Assembly: GCF_042662125.1 (NCBI RefSeq)
Contig: NZ_JBHSXL010000004.1
Location: forward strand, 1 to 64,000
Reading direction: 5' to 3'
Source: Halopenitus salinus
Lineage (GTDB): Archaea > Halobacteriota > Halobacteria > Halobacteriales > Haloferacaceae
Length of the DNA: 64,000 nt
Shown: piece by piece, positions 49,855 through 58,854 of the stretch
Position numbering within the stretch: the first letter of the stretch is position 1
Layout: each line of letters starts with the position of its first letter
The notes under the pieces: model-generated
Database searches by the model: none
What the model was told of the DNA's origin: nothing
Seen by the model: only the letters and a program-made list of their open reading frames with translations
Translations under genes and position numbers: made by a program

Positions 49855-51048
49855 TTACTCACCCGCGAGGGACCGTTGGCTCGCAGCGCAGTTGTTCGGC
49901 CCGAGCTCCAGGGAGAACGCCTTCTCGTCGTCGACGTCGTGTTGCCCGAGGTTCGTTTCGATGATCTCCTCGTAGTTGGCCGGCCGCGGCGGCATGTCCG
50001 AGAGGATCAACTCGACGAAGTCGTCCGCGTCCATCGAGAGCGCGGCCATCCGCTCGACGAGCTCGCCGATGGGCGCGGTGTAGGTACCGTCGGCGGCGGG
50101 TTCGGCGGAATCGCTGAAGTGTGCCCCGCCGATCAGCGTGTCGTCCGGAAGCGTCAGGACGCGCTCCTGGAGGGACTCGTGGAGCATGCGTGCGGCCTCG
50201 GGTGCGCCCTCGTCTCCCTCCTCGAGGTCCGGTCGAGCCACGCTCTCGACGAAGAGCCCGTCGCCGGTCGCGAGCAGTCCTCCGTCGACGAGGTAGGAGG
50301 TCATGCCGGTCGTGTGGCCGGGCGTGTAGACGGCCTCGATGGCGGCGTCGCCCACCCGGAAGGCGTCGCCGTCCTCGGCCGTGGTCACTTCCTCGGCGTA
50401 CGTGACGCCGCGGTCGACGGCGGGCTCGGGAACGACGCCCTCGACGCCCTCCTCGGCGAGTTCGCGCACGCCCGAGACGTGATCCGCGTGGATGTGGGTG
50501 TCGAGGGCGTACTTCAGGTCGACGCCGAGGTCGTCGGCGTCCTCGAGGTACCGGTCGGTGAACGCTCGAAGCGGGTCGATGATCGCGGCCTCGCCGTCGT
50601 CGTAGACGAGGTAGCCGAGACAGCCCGAGGAGGGGCGCTGGTACTGGAGGAGCGTGCCGGCGCCGTCGTAGCGCTCGACTTCGACGGCCTCGTAGATGCT
50701 CGCCCAACCGTTCATGCCGTCCTCGAGGTGGTTGACGTCGTAGCCGCGCTCGGCGAGCGCGCCCGCGACGAACTCGCTTGCACCCCCCTTCGCACACAGG
50801 ACGGTCACCTCCCGGTCGTCGGGAATCCGTCGGAGGACTTCCTCGTCGATCTCCTCCTCGAGGAACTCGTAGTACGGGACGTTGATCGACGTGACGTTCT
50901 CGCCGTCGATGTGCCACTCCTCGTAGTCGGAACTCATACGCGCGTCGAGGAGCGTGACGTCCTCGCCGCCCTCGATGCGATCTCTGAGCGACTCCGGATG
51001 GATCGATTCGACGTCGATCTCGGGAGTCGGGAAGTCGTCTGGGTTCAT
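49855..51048 (-). CDS. Rhodanese fused to metallo-beta-lactamase hydrolase
   Basis: 397 residues. N-terminal rhodanese domain (15-125) with active loop VLCAKGGASEF (Cys near 85) and DGMNGW. Residues 130-360 form a metallo-beta-lactamase fold with THIHADHVSG (HxHxDH) and YTPGHTTGM, similar to ETHE1-type persulfide dioxygenases. Such fusions handle persulfide sulfur: rhodanese transfers it and the dioxygenase oxidises it to sulfite, which TauE could export. It is the first gene of the leftward YeeE operon, with the shared motif in its promoter. Confidence 0.88.
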   Translation of the reverse strand: MNPDDFPTPEIDVESIHPESLRDRIEGGEDVTLLDARMSSDYEEWHIDGENVTSINVPYYEFLEEEIDEEVLRRIPDDREVTVLCAKGGASEFVAGALAERGYDVNHLEDGMNGWASIYEAVEVERYDGAGTLLQYQRPSSGCLGYLVYDDGEAAIIDPLRAFTDRYLEDADDLGVDLKYALDTHIHADHVSGVRELAEEGVEGVVPEPAVDRGVTYAEEVTTAEDGDAFRVGDAAIEAVYTPGHTTGMTSYLVDGGLLATGDGLFVESVARPDLEEGDEGAPEAARMLHESLQERVLTLPDDTLIGGAHFSDSAEPAADGTYTAPIGELVERMAALSMDADDFVELILSDMPPRPANYEEIIETNLGQHDVDDEKAFSLELGPNNCAASQRSLAGE

Positions 51049-51096
51049 CTCGTGTGCCCGTTTCTACCGCCCGGACGTACAAAAGCGTTCGGATAG

Positions 51097-51108
51097 TAAT
51101 TCACAATT
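51097..51108. promoter_or_regulatory. Shared sulfur-island motif, copy 2
   Basis: TAATTCACAATT, 9 of 12 positions equal to TATTGCACAATA. On the - strand it overlaps the AT-rich TTAAAATTG region about 55 bases before the rhodanese ATG, a plausible core promoter. Confidence 0.4.
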
Positions 51109-51253
51109 TTAACAAGACTATTGGATGGGCCGAATGTCAGAAAACCCGTAAAGTGGCTGTATTTCGCGCTTCTGAGTTCTAATGAGCGGTAGTTCTGGTA
51201 CCAGTTGTTTGTGCTGTCCACAAGAATCGACAATCTTTTAATCCGTGGAATGG

Positions 51254-51265
51254 TATTGTGTGATA
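51254..51265. promoter_or_regulatory. Shared sulfur-island motif, copy 3
   Basis: TATTGTGTGATA; its complement TATCACACAATA agrees with copy 1 at 10 of 12 positions. It lies 33 bases before the tusA ATG and about 15 bases after a TATA (CTTTTAAT), at or near the expected transcription start. Confidence 0.45.
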
Positions 51266-51297
51266 GCTCCAATACGGACGATCGGAGCAGCTAACCC

Positions 51298-51543
51298 ATG
51301 ACTGCCGAATTCGACATCACGGAGACGCTCGACGTGAAAGGCGCATCGTGTCCCATGCCTGTGGTGAAAACGAAGTCCGCCATCGACGACCTCGCCTCCG
51401 GCGACGTCCTCGAAGTGCTGGCGACCGACTCGGGGAGCATGAGCGACATCGACGGCTGGGCCTCGGGGACCGCGGGCGTCGAACTCCTCGACCAGGAGGA
51501 GGGCGACGGCGTGTACAGACACTACGTCCGCAAGACCGAGTGA
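51298..51543 (+). CDS. tusA: TusA-type sulfur carrier protein
   Basis: 81 residues. LDVKGASCPMPVVKTKSAIDDLASGDVLEVLATDSGSMSDI is the SirA/TusA fold with the CPxP sulfur-carrying Cys (Cys19). It relays persulfide sulfur between enzymes. The DsrE-like gene follows after 2 bases, and the rhodanese operon is divergent, which puts the donor and acceptor genes under one regulatory region. Confidence 0.92.
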   Translation: MTAEFDITETLDVKGASCPMPVVKTKSAIDDLASGDVLEVLATDSGSMSDIDGWASGTAGVELLDQEEGDGVYRHYVRKTE

Positions 51544-51545
51544 CG

Positions 51546-52118
51546 ATGAGCACGGATACATCCGAGGCGGCGTCCGACGACGTGCCCTCGCGTGCGGAGC
51601 TGGCCGCGCGCGTCGACGAACTCGAGGACGCGCTCGCCGAGGCCACGAGCGAGGACGACACACGGAAGATGAGCATCATCGCCACGAAGGGAACCCTGGA
51701 CATGGCGTATCCCCCGCTCATCCTCGCCAGCACGGCCGCCGCGTTCGGCTACGACGTGACCGTCTTCCACACGTTCTGGGGGCTCGACGTTCTGCACGAG
51801 GAACGCTCGAGGAACCTCAAGCTCAGCTCCGTCGGCAACCCCAACATGCCCGTCCCGAACGTCGTCGCCGCGCTTCCCGGCATGGACCGCGTGACGACGC
51901 GAATGATGGAAAAGAAGATCGCGGACAACGACACCGCCACCATCGAGGAGCTGCTGGAGACGAGCCTCGAGATGGGCGTCGAATTCCAGGCCTGTCAGAT
52001 GACCATCGACCTGATGGGCTACGACGAGGACGACTTCTACGACGGCGTCACCACGGGCGTCGGCGCGGCAACGGCCCTCGAGGACATGGCCGACTCCGAC
52101 ATCCAGCTTCTCGTCTGA
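51546..52118 (+). CDS. DsrE/DsrF/DrsH-like sulfur-transfer protein
   Basis: 190 residues from the ATG at 51546. A charged coiled N-terminus (SRAELAARVDELEDALAEATSEDD) precedes the DsrE fold: MSIIATKGTLDMAYPPLILASTAAAFGYDVTVFHTFWGLDVL and VEFQACQMTIDLMGYDEDDF, with the conserved Cys of the QACQ motif. These proteins pass sulfur to or from TusA. Its gene is in an operon with tusA. Confidence 0.88.
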   Translation: MSTDTSEAASDDVPSRAELAARVDELEDALAEATSEDDTRKMSIIATKGTLDMAYPPLILASTAAAFGYDVTVFHTFWGLDVLHEERSRNLKLSSVGNPNMPVPNVVAALPGMDRVTTRMMEKKIADNDTATIEELLETSLEMGVEFQACQMTIDLMGYDEDDFYDGVTTGVGAATALEDMADSDIQLLV

Positions 52119-52379
52119 GCCTTTCTTTCAGCCGACGAGCGAGGTCACCGCGAGTCGTCGCCGGCGCGTTCGCGACCGATCGCGCCCGCTATCGCTAACG
52201 GATATCCGAGTCCGTGTTGCACGTCCGGATCGCGCAGTTCGCGAACCAGATCGACCCACCAGACCCCCGAGTCGGTCGTACCCTCCGGTCCCCGAACCGA
52301 TCGAACCGACCACCTCCCGAAACGAACGAGTCGACCATCCCTCCAAACGAACGAGCCGTCCAGCCATCGGACCGATGGC

Positions 52380-53633
52380 CTACCGTCCCGCCGTCGAGGA
52401 CGCCCATGCATCCGGGATCCGCGTGTAGATGACGGCGTTGTCGACGAGCGCGTCGATCGGCGCGTACTCGTCGGGAGCGTGAACGGTGTCGGTCCCGAGG
52501 GCGAACTCGACCGTCGGGACCTCGGCGTTTCGAAGCGCCTTCGCGTCGCCGCCACCGGTGGCGCTCCGTCGGAACACGCGTTCTCCCGTGACGTCCGCCG
52601 CCGTCGACGCGACCGCTTCGACGAGCGGGCTGTCCGGATCCTCTGCGGTCCCGACGCTCCATGAGACGTCGGCGATCGTGATTCCCTCGCAGTCGGCGAT
52701 GCAAGACCGGATCTCCGAGAGGACGTCCGGCGTGGGGATTCCCGCGGTCAGTCGAACGTCGATCTCGGCGCGAGCGGACTGTGGAACGCTGTTCACCGCG
52801 TCGCCGCCCTCGAGAACGCCGAGGTTGATCGAGGGGTACCGGAACAGGTCGCGAGCGACGTCCTCGCCCATCGACGGGGCGTAGTATTCGACGGACTCCT
52901 CGACGATCGCCTCCACGCCCGGATCGACATCGAGCCGTCGGGACCCGACGCGTTCGCGCAGTCTCTCGACGGCCTCGTAGAGCCGGTCGATCGCGTTGAC
53001 GCCGAGGACCGGGCGCGAGCCGTGGGCCCCCTCGCCGCGTGCCTCGAGCGTCAGCCAGATGCTGCCACGGTCCGCGATCGTGACGGAGTGGCGTCCCGCC
53101 TCGCAGGTCGGTTCGCCGATCACGCAGGCGTCGGCGCCGAGACGCCCGGACTCCAACAGCGCGGGCAGGCCGGCATCGCCGCCCACCTCCTCGTCGCTCA
53201 CCAGGGCGACGAGGAGGTCGACCGGCGGTTCGGAGCCGGTCGCCTCGAACGCCCGGATCGCGAACAGCATCGACGCGACGGCGCCTTTCATGTCGGTCGC
53301 ACCGCGGCCGTAGACGCGGTCGTCGACGCGTTCCCCGAGCGGGTCGTGAGTCCACGCGTCGGCGTCGAACGGCACGGTGTCGAGATGGCCGTTGTACGAC
53401 AGCGTTCGTTCCGACGATCCGGGTACTCGAACGAGGAGGTTCGGCTTCGCCGGATCGACCGCGAAGCGCTCGTGGTCGACCGAAAGCGGATCGAGAAATC
53501 GCTCGATCTCCGCGACGATCTCCCGGGTGTCGCCGGGCGGGTTGGACGTGTCGATCGCGAGCAGATCGAGGGCGAGCGTGATCAGCTCCTCGTCGTGTGC
53601 CCGAACGTACTCGGCTGGAGTCACGTCGCTCAT
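52380..53633 (-). CDS. M20 family metallopeptidase (ArgE/DapE type)
   Basis: 417 residues. It has the M20 zinc motifs: YNGHLDTVPF, YGRGATDMKGAVA, VSDEEVGGDAG, ACVIGEPT, and the final HAPDEYAPIDAL. The family deacylates or deacetylates amino acids and dipeptides (ArgE, DapE, Acy1); the exact substrate is unknown. The ATG at 53633 lies in an ATGA overlap with a 14-codon frame (MSRDRNVGWELDRR) that itself starts at the stop of the small gene upstream, a possible coupling chain. Confidence 0.88.
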   Translation of the reverse strand: MSDVTPAEYVRAHDEELITLALDLLAIDTSNPPGDTREIVAEIERFLDPLSVDHERFAVDPAKPNLLVRVPGSSERTLSYNGHLDTVPFDADAWTHDPLGERVDDRVYGRGATDMKGAVASMLFAIRAFEATGSEPPVDLLVALVSDEEVGGDAGLPALLESGRLGADACVIGEPTCEAGRHSVTIADRGSIWLTLEARGEGAHGSRPVLGVNAIDRLYEAVERLRERVGSRRLDVDPGVEAIVEESVEYYAPSMGEDVARDLFRYPSINLGVLEGGDAVNSVPQSARAEIDVRLTAGIPTPDVLSEIRSCIADCEGITIADVSWSVGTAEDPDSPLVEAVASTAADVTGERVFRRSATGGGDAKALRNAEVPTVEFALGTDTVHAPDEYAPIDALVDNAVIYTRIPDAWASSTAGR

Positions 53634-53670
53634 CGGCGGTCGAGTTCCCAACCGACGTTTCGATCACGGC

Positions 53671-53841
53671 TCATCGGCGCCGCTCCTCCAGATCGCGAAC
53701 GCCGGAGTACCCCCGGAACGTGTCGAGCAGCCACCGGCCCGCCGCGACGATCCGATCGACGCTTCGAGCCGCCACCCGGCGCCACCGGGGTGTCGATTCC
53801 CCGTTCGCCTCCGCCATCGGCTCGCCGTTCGCGTCGCTCAT
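53671..53841 (-). CDS. Small hypothetical basic protein
   Basis: 56 residues: MSDANGEPMAEANGES and then TPRWRRVAARSVDRIVAAGRWLLDTFRGYSGVRDLEERRR, one amphipathic basic helix. It is shorter than usual gene-finding limits but has typical haloarchaeal codon use, and its stop overlaps an ATG leading to the M20 gene. No family is known to me. Confidence 0.45.
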   Translation of the reverse strand: MSDANGEPMAEANGESTPRWRRVAARSVDRIVAAGRWLLDTFRGYSGVRDLEERRR

Positions 53842-53918
53842 CGCCGCGAAACTACGGCTCTCGCCCGCTTAACTGTACCCCCGATCGGGTCGCCTCGCGG
53901 CGGCTCGCGCCCCCGAAG

Positions 53919-54590
53919 TCACTCCGAGGTCGCTCGCGAATCCCCAGCCGCGATCTCGCGACCGAGACGACGGAGCGTCTCCCGGCCGACGAACCGGGGA
54001 ACGCGTTCGGCGTACCGATCGTACTCCTCGCCGTACGCGGAACGGAGGTGCGGCTCCTCGGCGATCGGCAACAGCAGCACCCACCCGACGTGGAGCGCGG
54101 CGAGGAGAGCGAAGACGGCCGAGTTCACCGCGAGGGTGGCTCCCAGCATGCCCAACACGATCCCCACGTACTGCGGATTCCGGCTGTAGGCGTAGGGACC
54201 GTCGGTGTACAGATCGCCGGTCACGCCCGCCACCTCCGCGGTCCGCATCGCGTTCGCGCCGCGATGAAAGACCGCGCCCCCGGCCAGCGCGATCGGAGCG
54301 CCGACCGCGAGCGAGATCGGCCTCGCGAGCATCCACCCGTTCCAGTCGGCGACCGCGACCACCGCCATCGCGATCGTGTACGCGGTGACGAACGTCCAGT
54401 GGAGCCGGCGTTTCCAGTCGGCATCGCCTGGCGGCCAGAACCGGAGGTCGGTGAGTAGCGTCACGCCGACAGTTCCGTAGACCCCCGCGGCCGCGATCGC
54501 CGCGATCGCGAGGGCCCAATCCACGAGAACGTGCGTCGTCGGATCGAGCGGTGACATCGGTTCGTTTCGTCCTACGGTCCGGATCGACAT
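53919..54590 (-). CDS. Isoprenylcysteine carboxyl methyltransferase-like protein
   Basis: 223 residues from the ATG at 54590; a TATA (ACATAAATC) about 28 bases upstream supports a leaderless start here (an ATG at 54557 is the alternative). There are five helices, and the conserved C-terminal DGPYAYSRNPQYVGIVLGMLGATLAVNS...EEPHLRSAYGEEYDRYAERVPRFV is that of the ICMT/PEMT membrane methyltransferases (SAM binding, RNPxY, EE). The archaeal substrate is not known. It is divergent from the Bat-type gene at 54657. Confidence 0.8.
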   Translation of the reverse strand: MSIRTVGRNEPMSPLDPTTHVLVDWALAIAAIAAAGVYGTVGVTLLTDLRFWPPGDADWKRRLHWTFVTAYTIAMAVVAVADWNGWMLARPISLAVGAPIALAGGAVFHRGANAMRTAEVAGVTGDLYTDGPYAYSRNPQYVGIVLGMLGATLAVNSAVFALLAALHVGWVLLLPIAEEPHLRSAYGEEYDRYAERVPRFVGRETLRRLGREIAAGDSRATSE

Positions 54591-54656
54591 CCGATCGCTG
54601 CCGCATTCGTGGGGTTGATTTATGTTCACCTCCGTACGAACCGATCCCGAACGAGG

Positions 54657-55334
54657 ATGAAGCGTATCGACCTCCGGATCGTCCACACCGAGGAGACGAT
54701 CCATCCGGTCCACGACTTCGAGGCGCGCCACGAGGACTTCCACGGCTCGGCGCTCGTCGAATGGAACCCCGGGCGCGGGGACGTCGCCACCTTCGTTCTT
54801 CGGGTCGCCGGCGATCCGGACGTCTATCGGGAGGTCCTCGAAGAACGCGAGGCGACGCGGTCGTTCACCGTCGCGCCGGTCGAGGAGGGACTGTTCTCCT
54901 GTCTGCTCACCGAGCGTCCCCCCGAACGCGACCGGACGTATCTGAACGCCTTCGGCGTCGAGGGGGTCGTCGTGCGCCTCCCGGTTCGGTACAACACCGA
55001 CCGGAGCGTCGATCTCACCTTTCTCGGCGCCGGTCCGGCGATCGAGGATTCACTCGCGGCCGTCCCCGACGCGGTTTCCACCGAGGTCCGAGCAGTCACC
55101 GAATACGACGGCCGGGCCGGCGCATCCGCCGAGGGGCTCACCGAACGTCAGCGGGAGGCGGTCGAGGCCGCCCTCGCGGTGGGCTACTACGATTCGCCGC
55201 GCGGCGGCACCGTCGGCGAGGTCGCGACGCGCCTCGACGTCGCGACGAGCACCGCGGCTGAGCACCTCCGGAAGGCCGAACGGCGGACGATGCGAAAAGC
55301 GACCGACGTCCCGTGGCGTCCGATCGACGAGTGA
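54657..55334 (+). CDS. Bat-type HTH transcriptional regulator
   Basis: 225 residues from the ATG at 54657. LTERQREAVEAALAVGYYDSPRGGTVGEVATRLDVATSTAAEHLRKAERR is the HTH_10 domain; the N-terminal 150 residues form the usual beta-rich sensing domain. The promoter (TTTATG about 30 bases upstream) is shared back-to-back with the methyltransferase gene, so mutual regulation is plausible. Confidence 0.88.
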   Translation: MKRIDLRIVHTEETIHPVHDFEARHEDFHGSALVEWNPGRGDVATFVLRVAGDPDVYREVLEEREATRSFTVAPVEEGLFSCLLTERPPERDRTYLNAFGVEGVVVRLPVRYNTDRSVDLTFLGAGPAIEDSLAAVPDAVSTEVRAVTEYDGRAGASAEGLTERQREAVEAALAVGYYDSPRGGTVGEVATRLDVATSTAAEHLRKAERRTMRKATDVPWRPIDE

Positions 55335-55446
55335 TGCCGGAACTCGGCATCGATCGACGCACGCTACCGCACCTCTCGATGACGGATCGCACGCGTTCCC
55401 GCGTTCGAGGATAATTTTAACCACCCGCCGGACGCATCGGGGATCG

Positions 55447-57672
55447 ATGGGCGATCTCTCGGAACCGACGAAGGATCTGTCCGGCCTCTTCGATCCCTCG
55501 CGCGTGGCCGTGATCGGCGCGACGGAACGCGACGGCTCGGTCGGGCGGGCGGTGATGACCAACCTGCTCGCGGACTTCGAGGGGACGGTCGTGCCCGTCA
55601 ACCCGAGTCGCGAGTCGGTGTGTGGCGAGCCGTGCGCGTCCTCGATCGGCGAGGCGGGGGACGTCGATCTGGCCGTCGTGGTCGTGCCGGCAGGTGCCGC
55701 GGTCGAGGCGGTCCGCGAGGCCGGCGAGGCGGGCGTCGAGAACGTCGTGGTCATCACGGCGGGCTTCGGCGAGGCAGGCAGCGAGGGCGCCGCCCGCGAG
55801 CGCGAGCTGGAGCGGGTCGCGAACGAGCACGGATTGAACCTCGTCGGTCCGAACTGTCTCGGGATCATAAGCACGCCCGCGGGCCTGAACGCGACGTTCG
55901 CACCCGGCAACGCACTCCCCGGATCGATCGCGTTCGCCAGCCAGTCGGGCGCCATCGTCACCGCCGTCCTCGACTGGGCGGCCCAACAGGGGATCGGCTT
56001 TTCGGACGTCGTCTCGCTCGGCAACAAGACCGTCCTCGACGAGACCGACTTCTTCGAGACGTGGGGAAACGACCCCGATACGGACGTGATCATCGGCTAC
56101 CTCGAGAGCATCGACGACGGGCGCCGCTTCCTCGATCGGGTCGACGAGGTGACCCGGGAGACCCCGGTGGTCCTGCTCAAATCCGGACGCACTGAGGCGG
56201 GCGCGAAGGCGGCCTCCTCACACACCGGCGCGATCGCCGGCAGCGAGCGCGCCTACGAGGCCGGGCTCGCCCAGGCGGGCGTCCTCCGGGTCGGGTCCCT
56301 CGAGGAGCTGTTCGACGCCGCGCGCGTCCTCGCCGACCAGCCGCTGCCGGATTCCGACGGCGTCGCCGTCGTCACGAACGCCGGCGGCGCGGGCGTGCTC
56401 GCGACCGACGCCATCGGCGACACGCGGCTCTCGCGGGCGACCTTCGAGGAGGAGACCGTCGAGGCACTCGAGGAGGCGCTGCCGGCGGGCGCGAACCGGT
56501 ACAACCCCGTCGACGTCATCGGCGACGCGGACGCCGAGCGGTTCGACCGGGCGCTCGAGATCGTTCTCGACGATCCGAACGTCGGTGCCGCGGCCGTCCT
56601 CTCGGCGCCGACCGCCACGGTCTCCTACGACGCGCTCGCGCGGGTGATCGCGGACCGAAGGGCCGAACACGACGAGCCGATCGTCGCCTCCCTGATGGGC
56701 GGCGATCGCGTCGCGAACGCCGAGGCGATCCTCGGGGAGGCCGGCGTCCCGAACTACTTCGACCCGGATCGGGCCGTCCGCAGCCTCGAGACGCTCGCGG
56801 ACCATCGCGACGTCACGACGCGCGAGCGCTCGACCCCCACGAGCTTCGAGGTGGACCGCGAGCGGGCCGAATCGATCGTCTCGGATGCCCGCGAGCGCGG
56901 CGGCGCGACCCTCGGCGTCGAGGCGATGGACCTGCTCGAGGCCTACGGGATCGAGACGCCCGACTCGGAGATCGTCTCCGACCCCGAGGCGGCCGTCGAG
57001 GCGGTCGACCGGATCGGCGGGCCGGTCGTGATGAAGATCGTCAGCCCGGACATCCTCCACAAGACGGACATCGGCGGAGTCAAGGTCGGCGTCGAGCGCT
57101 CCGACGTCGCCGACGCCTACGAGGATCTCGTCTCGCGGGCCTACGCCTACCGGTCTGACGCGACCGTCGAGGGCGTCCAGATCCAGGAGCTGGTCGACCT
57201 CGAGGACGACGTCGAGACGATCGTCGGCGTGAATCGCGACCCGCAGTTCGGCCCGCTCGTGTTGTTCGGACTCGGCGGCGTCTTCGTGGAGGTGTTCGAG
57301 GACACCGCGGTCCGGGTCGCGCCGGTCGCCGATCGCGACGCGCGCGAGATGGTCGAGGGGATAGACGCGTATCCGCTCCTCTCGGGCGCCCGGGGAGGCG
57401 AGCCGGTGGCGATCGACGCGATCGTCGAGACGATCCAGCGGCTCTCACAGCTCGTCACCGACCACCCGGAGATCCTCGAGCTCGACGTGAACCCGCTCGT
57501 TGCGAGCCCCGACGGCGTCATCGCCCTCGACCTCCGCGCCACGCTCGAGGCGGCGGACGCGGAGTCGGATGCGGCGGGGACCGAGGCGACCACGGAGGCG
57601 GACGCAACCACGGGGACGGAAACGACCGTCGAGGGCGACGCCCGCGAGCGGGACCAGGAGACACCACAATGA
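55447..57672 (+). CDS. acd: ADP-forming acetate/acyl-CoA synthetase, fused subunits
   Basis: 741 residues combining alpha and beta parts. The N-terminal CoA-binding Rossmann (VAVIGATERDGSVGR) is followed by a succinyl-CoA-ligase-like domain with SSHTGAIAGS (catalytic His259) and a C-terminal ATP-grasp (MKIVSPDILHKTDIGGVKVGV; LFGLGGVFVEVFEDTAVRVAP). It makes ATP from acyl-CoA, ADP and phosphate, the main archaeal route to acetate. A Glu/Ala/Thr-rich tail of about 45 residues follows. It overlaps the BioD/DRTGG gene by 4 bases. Confidence 0.92.
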   Translation: MGDLSEPTKDLSGLFDPSRVAVIGATERDGSVGRAVMTNLLADFEGTVVPVNPSRESVCGEPCASSIGEAGDVDLAVVVVPAGAAVEAVREAGEAGVENVVVITAGFGEAGSEGAARERELERVANEHGLNLVGPNCLGIISTPAGLNATFAPGNALPGSIAFASQSGAIVTAVLDWAAQQGIGFSDVVSLGNKTVLDETDFFETWGNDPDTDVIIGYLESIDDGRRFLDRVDEVTRETPVVLLKSGRTEAGAKAASSHTGAIAGSERAYEAGLAQAGVLRVGSLEELFDAARVLADQPLPDSDGVAVVTNAGGAGVLATDAIGDTRLSRATFEEETVEALEEALPAGANRYNPVDVIGDADAERFDRALEIVLDDPNVGAAAVLSAPTATVSYDALARVIADRRAEHDEPIVASLMGGDRVANAEAILGEAGVPNYFDPDRAVRSLETLADHRDVTTRERSTPTSFEVDRERAESIVSDARERGGATLGVEAMDLLEAYGIETPDSEIVSDPEAAVEAVDRIGGPVVMKIVSPDILHKTDIGGVKVGVERSDVADAYEDLVSRAYAYRSDATVEGVQIQELVDLEDDVETIVGVNRDPQFGPLVLFGLGGVFVEVFEDTAVRVAPVADRDAREMVEGIDAYPLLSGARGGEPVAIDAIVETIQRLSQLVTDHPEILELDVNPLVASPDGVIALDLRATLEAADAESDAAGTEATTEADATTGTETTVEGDARERDQETPQ

Positions 57673-58745
57673 CATCGATACTCGTCACCGCGACCGCAGA
57701 GAGCACCGGAAAGACCGCCATCGCCCTCGGGCTCGCCGCGATCGCGCGCGACCGCGGGCTCTCGGTCGGGTACATGAAGCCGAAGGGGACCCGCCTCGAG
57801 AGCGTGGTCGGCAAGACACTCGACACCGACCCGATGTTGGCCCGCGAGATCCTCGATCTCGAGGCCGGGGTCGCCGACCTCGAGCCGATCGTCTACTCGC
57901 CCACGTTCGTCGAGGGCGCGATGCGCGGCCGCGAGGACCCCGACCGGCTCGCGGAGACGGTCCGGGATCGGTTCGATGAACTGTCGGCGGACCGGGATCT
58001 CATGGTGATCGAGGGCGGGGGACGGCTCTCGACCGGCGGCGTCATCGACCTCACCGACCCGGAGGTCGCGGACCTGCTCGACGCGCGGCTCCTGCTCGTG
58101 AGCGACCACGATCGTCCCGGCGACGTCGACGACGTGCTCGCCGCGGCGAACACGATCGGCGACCGGCTCGCCGGCGTCCTCTTCAACCGGATCGACGAGG
58201 GGACCCACGACGACGTCGAGTCGGACGTCGCGCCGTTCCTCGAGGGGCGGGGAATCCCCGTTCCCGGCGTCCTCCCACGGGTGACGGAGCTCGCGGGCAC
58301 CACGGTCGGCGACTTCGCGGAGGAGCTCGGCGCCGAGGTGTTGACAGACGCGCCAACCGATGCCTACCTGGAGCGCCTCCTCGTCGGCGCGATGGGGGCC
58401 GAGGCCTCCCTGCGGTACTTCCGGCGTACGCGCAACGCGGTCGTCATCACGGGCGGGGACCGATCGGACGTCCACACGACGGCCCTCGAGGCCTCCGGCG
58501 TGCGGTGTCTCTGTCTCACCGGCGGCACGCGCCCCTCGGAGGCGGTGATCGGGCTCGCGGAGGACCGCGGGGTTCCGATCCTGCTCGTCGACGGCGACAC
58601 CCGCTCTACGATCGAGCGTGCGGACGACGTGATCCGGAGCGGTCGAACCCGCGACGAGCGGACGGTCGAACGCATGCGGGAGCTGCTCGAGACGCACGCC
58701 GACGTCGACGCGCTGTTGGACGATGCCGACGACCCGCCGGAGTGA
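57669..58745 (+). CDS. BioD-like P-loop plus DRTGG protein
   Basis: 358 residues. The N-terminal domain starts SILVTATAESTGKTAIALGLA (P-loop of the BioD/CobQ type) and contains VIEGGGRLSTGGVIDL. Residues 210-330 form a DRTGG domain (TDAPTDAYLERLLVGAMGAEASLRYFRRTRNAVVITGGDRSD). The architecture is that of the N-terminal regulatory part of bacterial phosphotransacetylases, without the transferase. Its coupling to acd (ATGA) suggests it regulates or assists the synthetase; that is an inference. Confidence 0.85.
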   Translation: MTSILVTATAESTGKTAIALGLAAIARDRGLSVGYMKPKGTRLESVVGKTLDTDPMLAREILDLEAGVADLEPIVYSPTFVEGAMRGREDPDRLAETVRDRFDELSADRDLMVIEGGGRLSTGGVIDLTDPEVADLLDARLLLVSDHDRPGDVDDVLAAANTIGDRLAGVLFNRIDEGTHDDVESDVAPFLEGRGIPVPGVLPRVTELAGTTVGDFAEELGAEVLTDAPTDAYLERLLVGAMGAEASLRYFRRTRNAVVITGGDRSDVHTTALEASGVRCLCLTGGTRPSEAVIGLAEDRGVPILLVDGDTRSTIERADDVIRSGRTRDERTVERMRELLETHADVDALLDDADDPPE

Positions 58746-58854
58746 CCTCCTCGGACACCTCTCGGTGACCCGCGAAACCCGAAGGCCTTTCGCGGCGTCC
58801 CGCCGCTCGAGAGCGTGACGTACCTATATATACCCCGACTGTCAAATATCGGAT

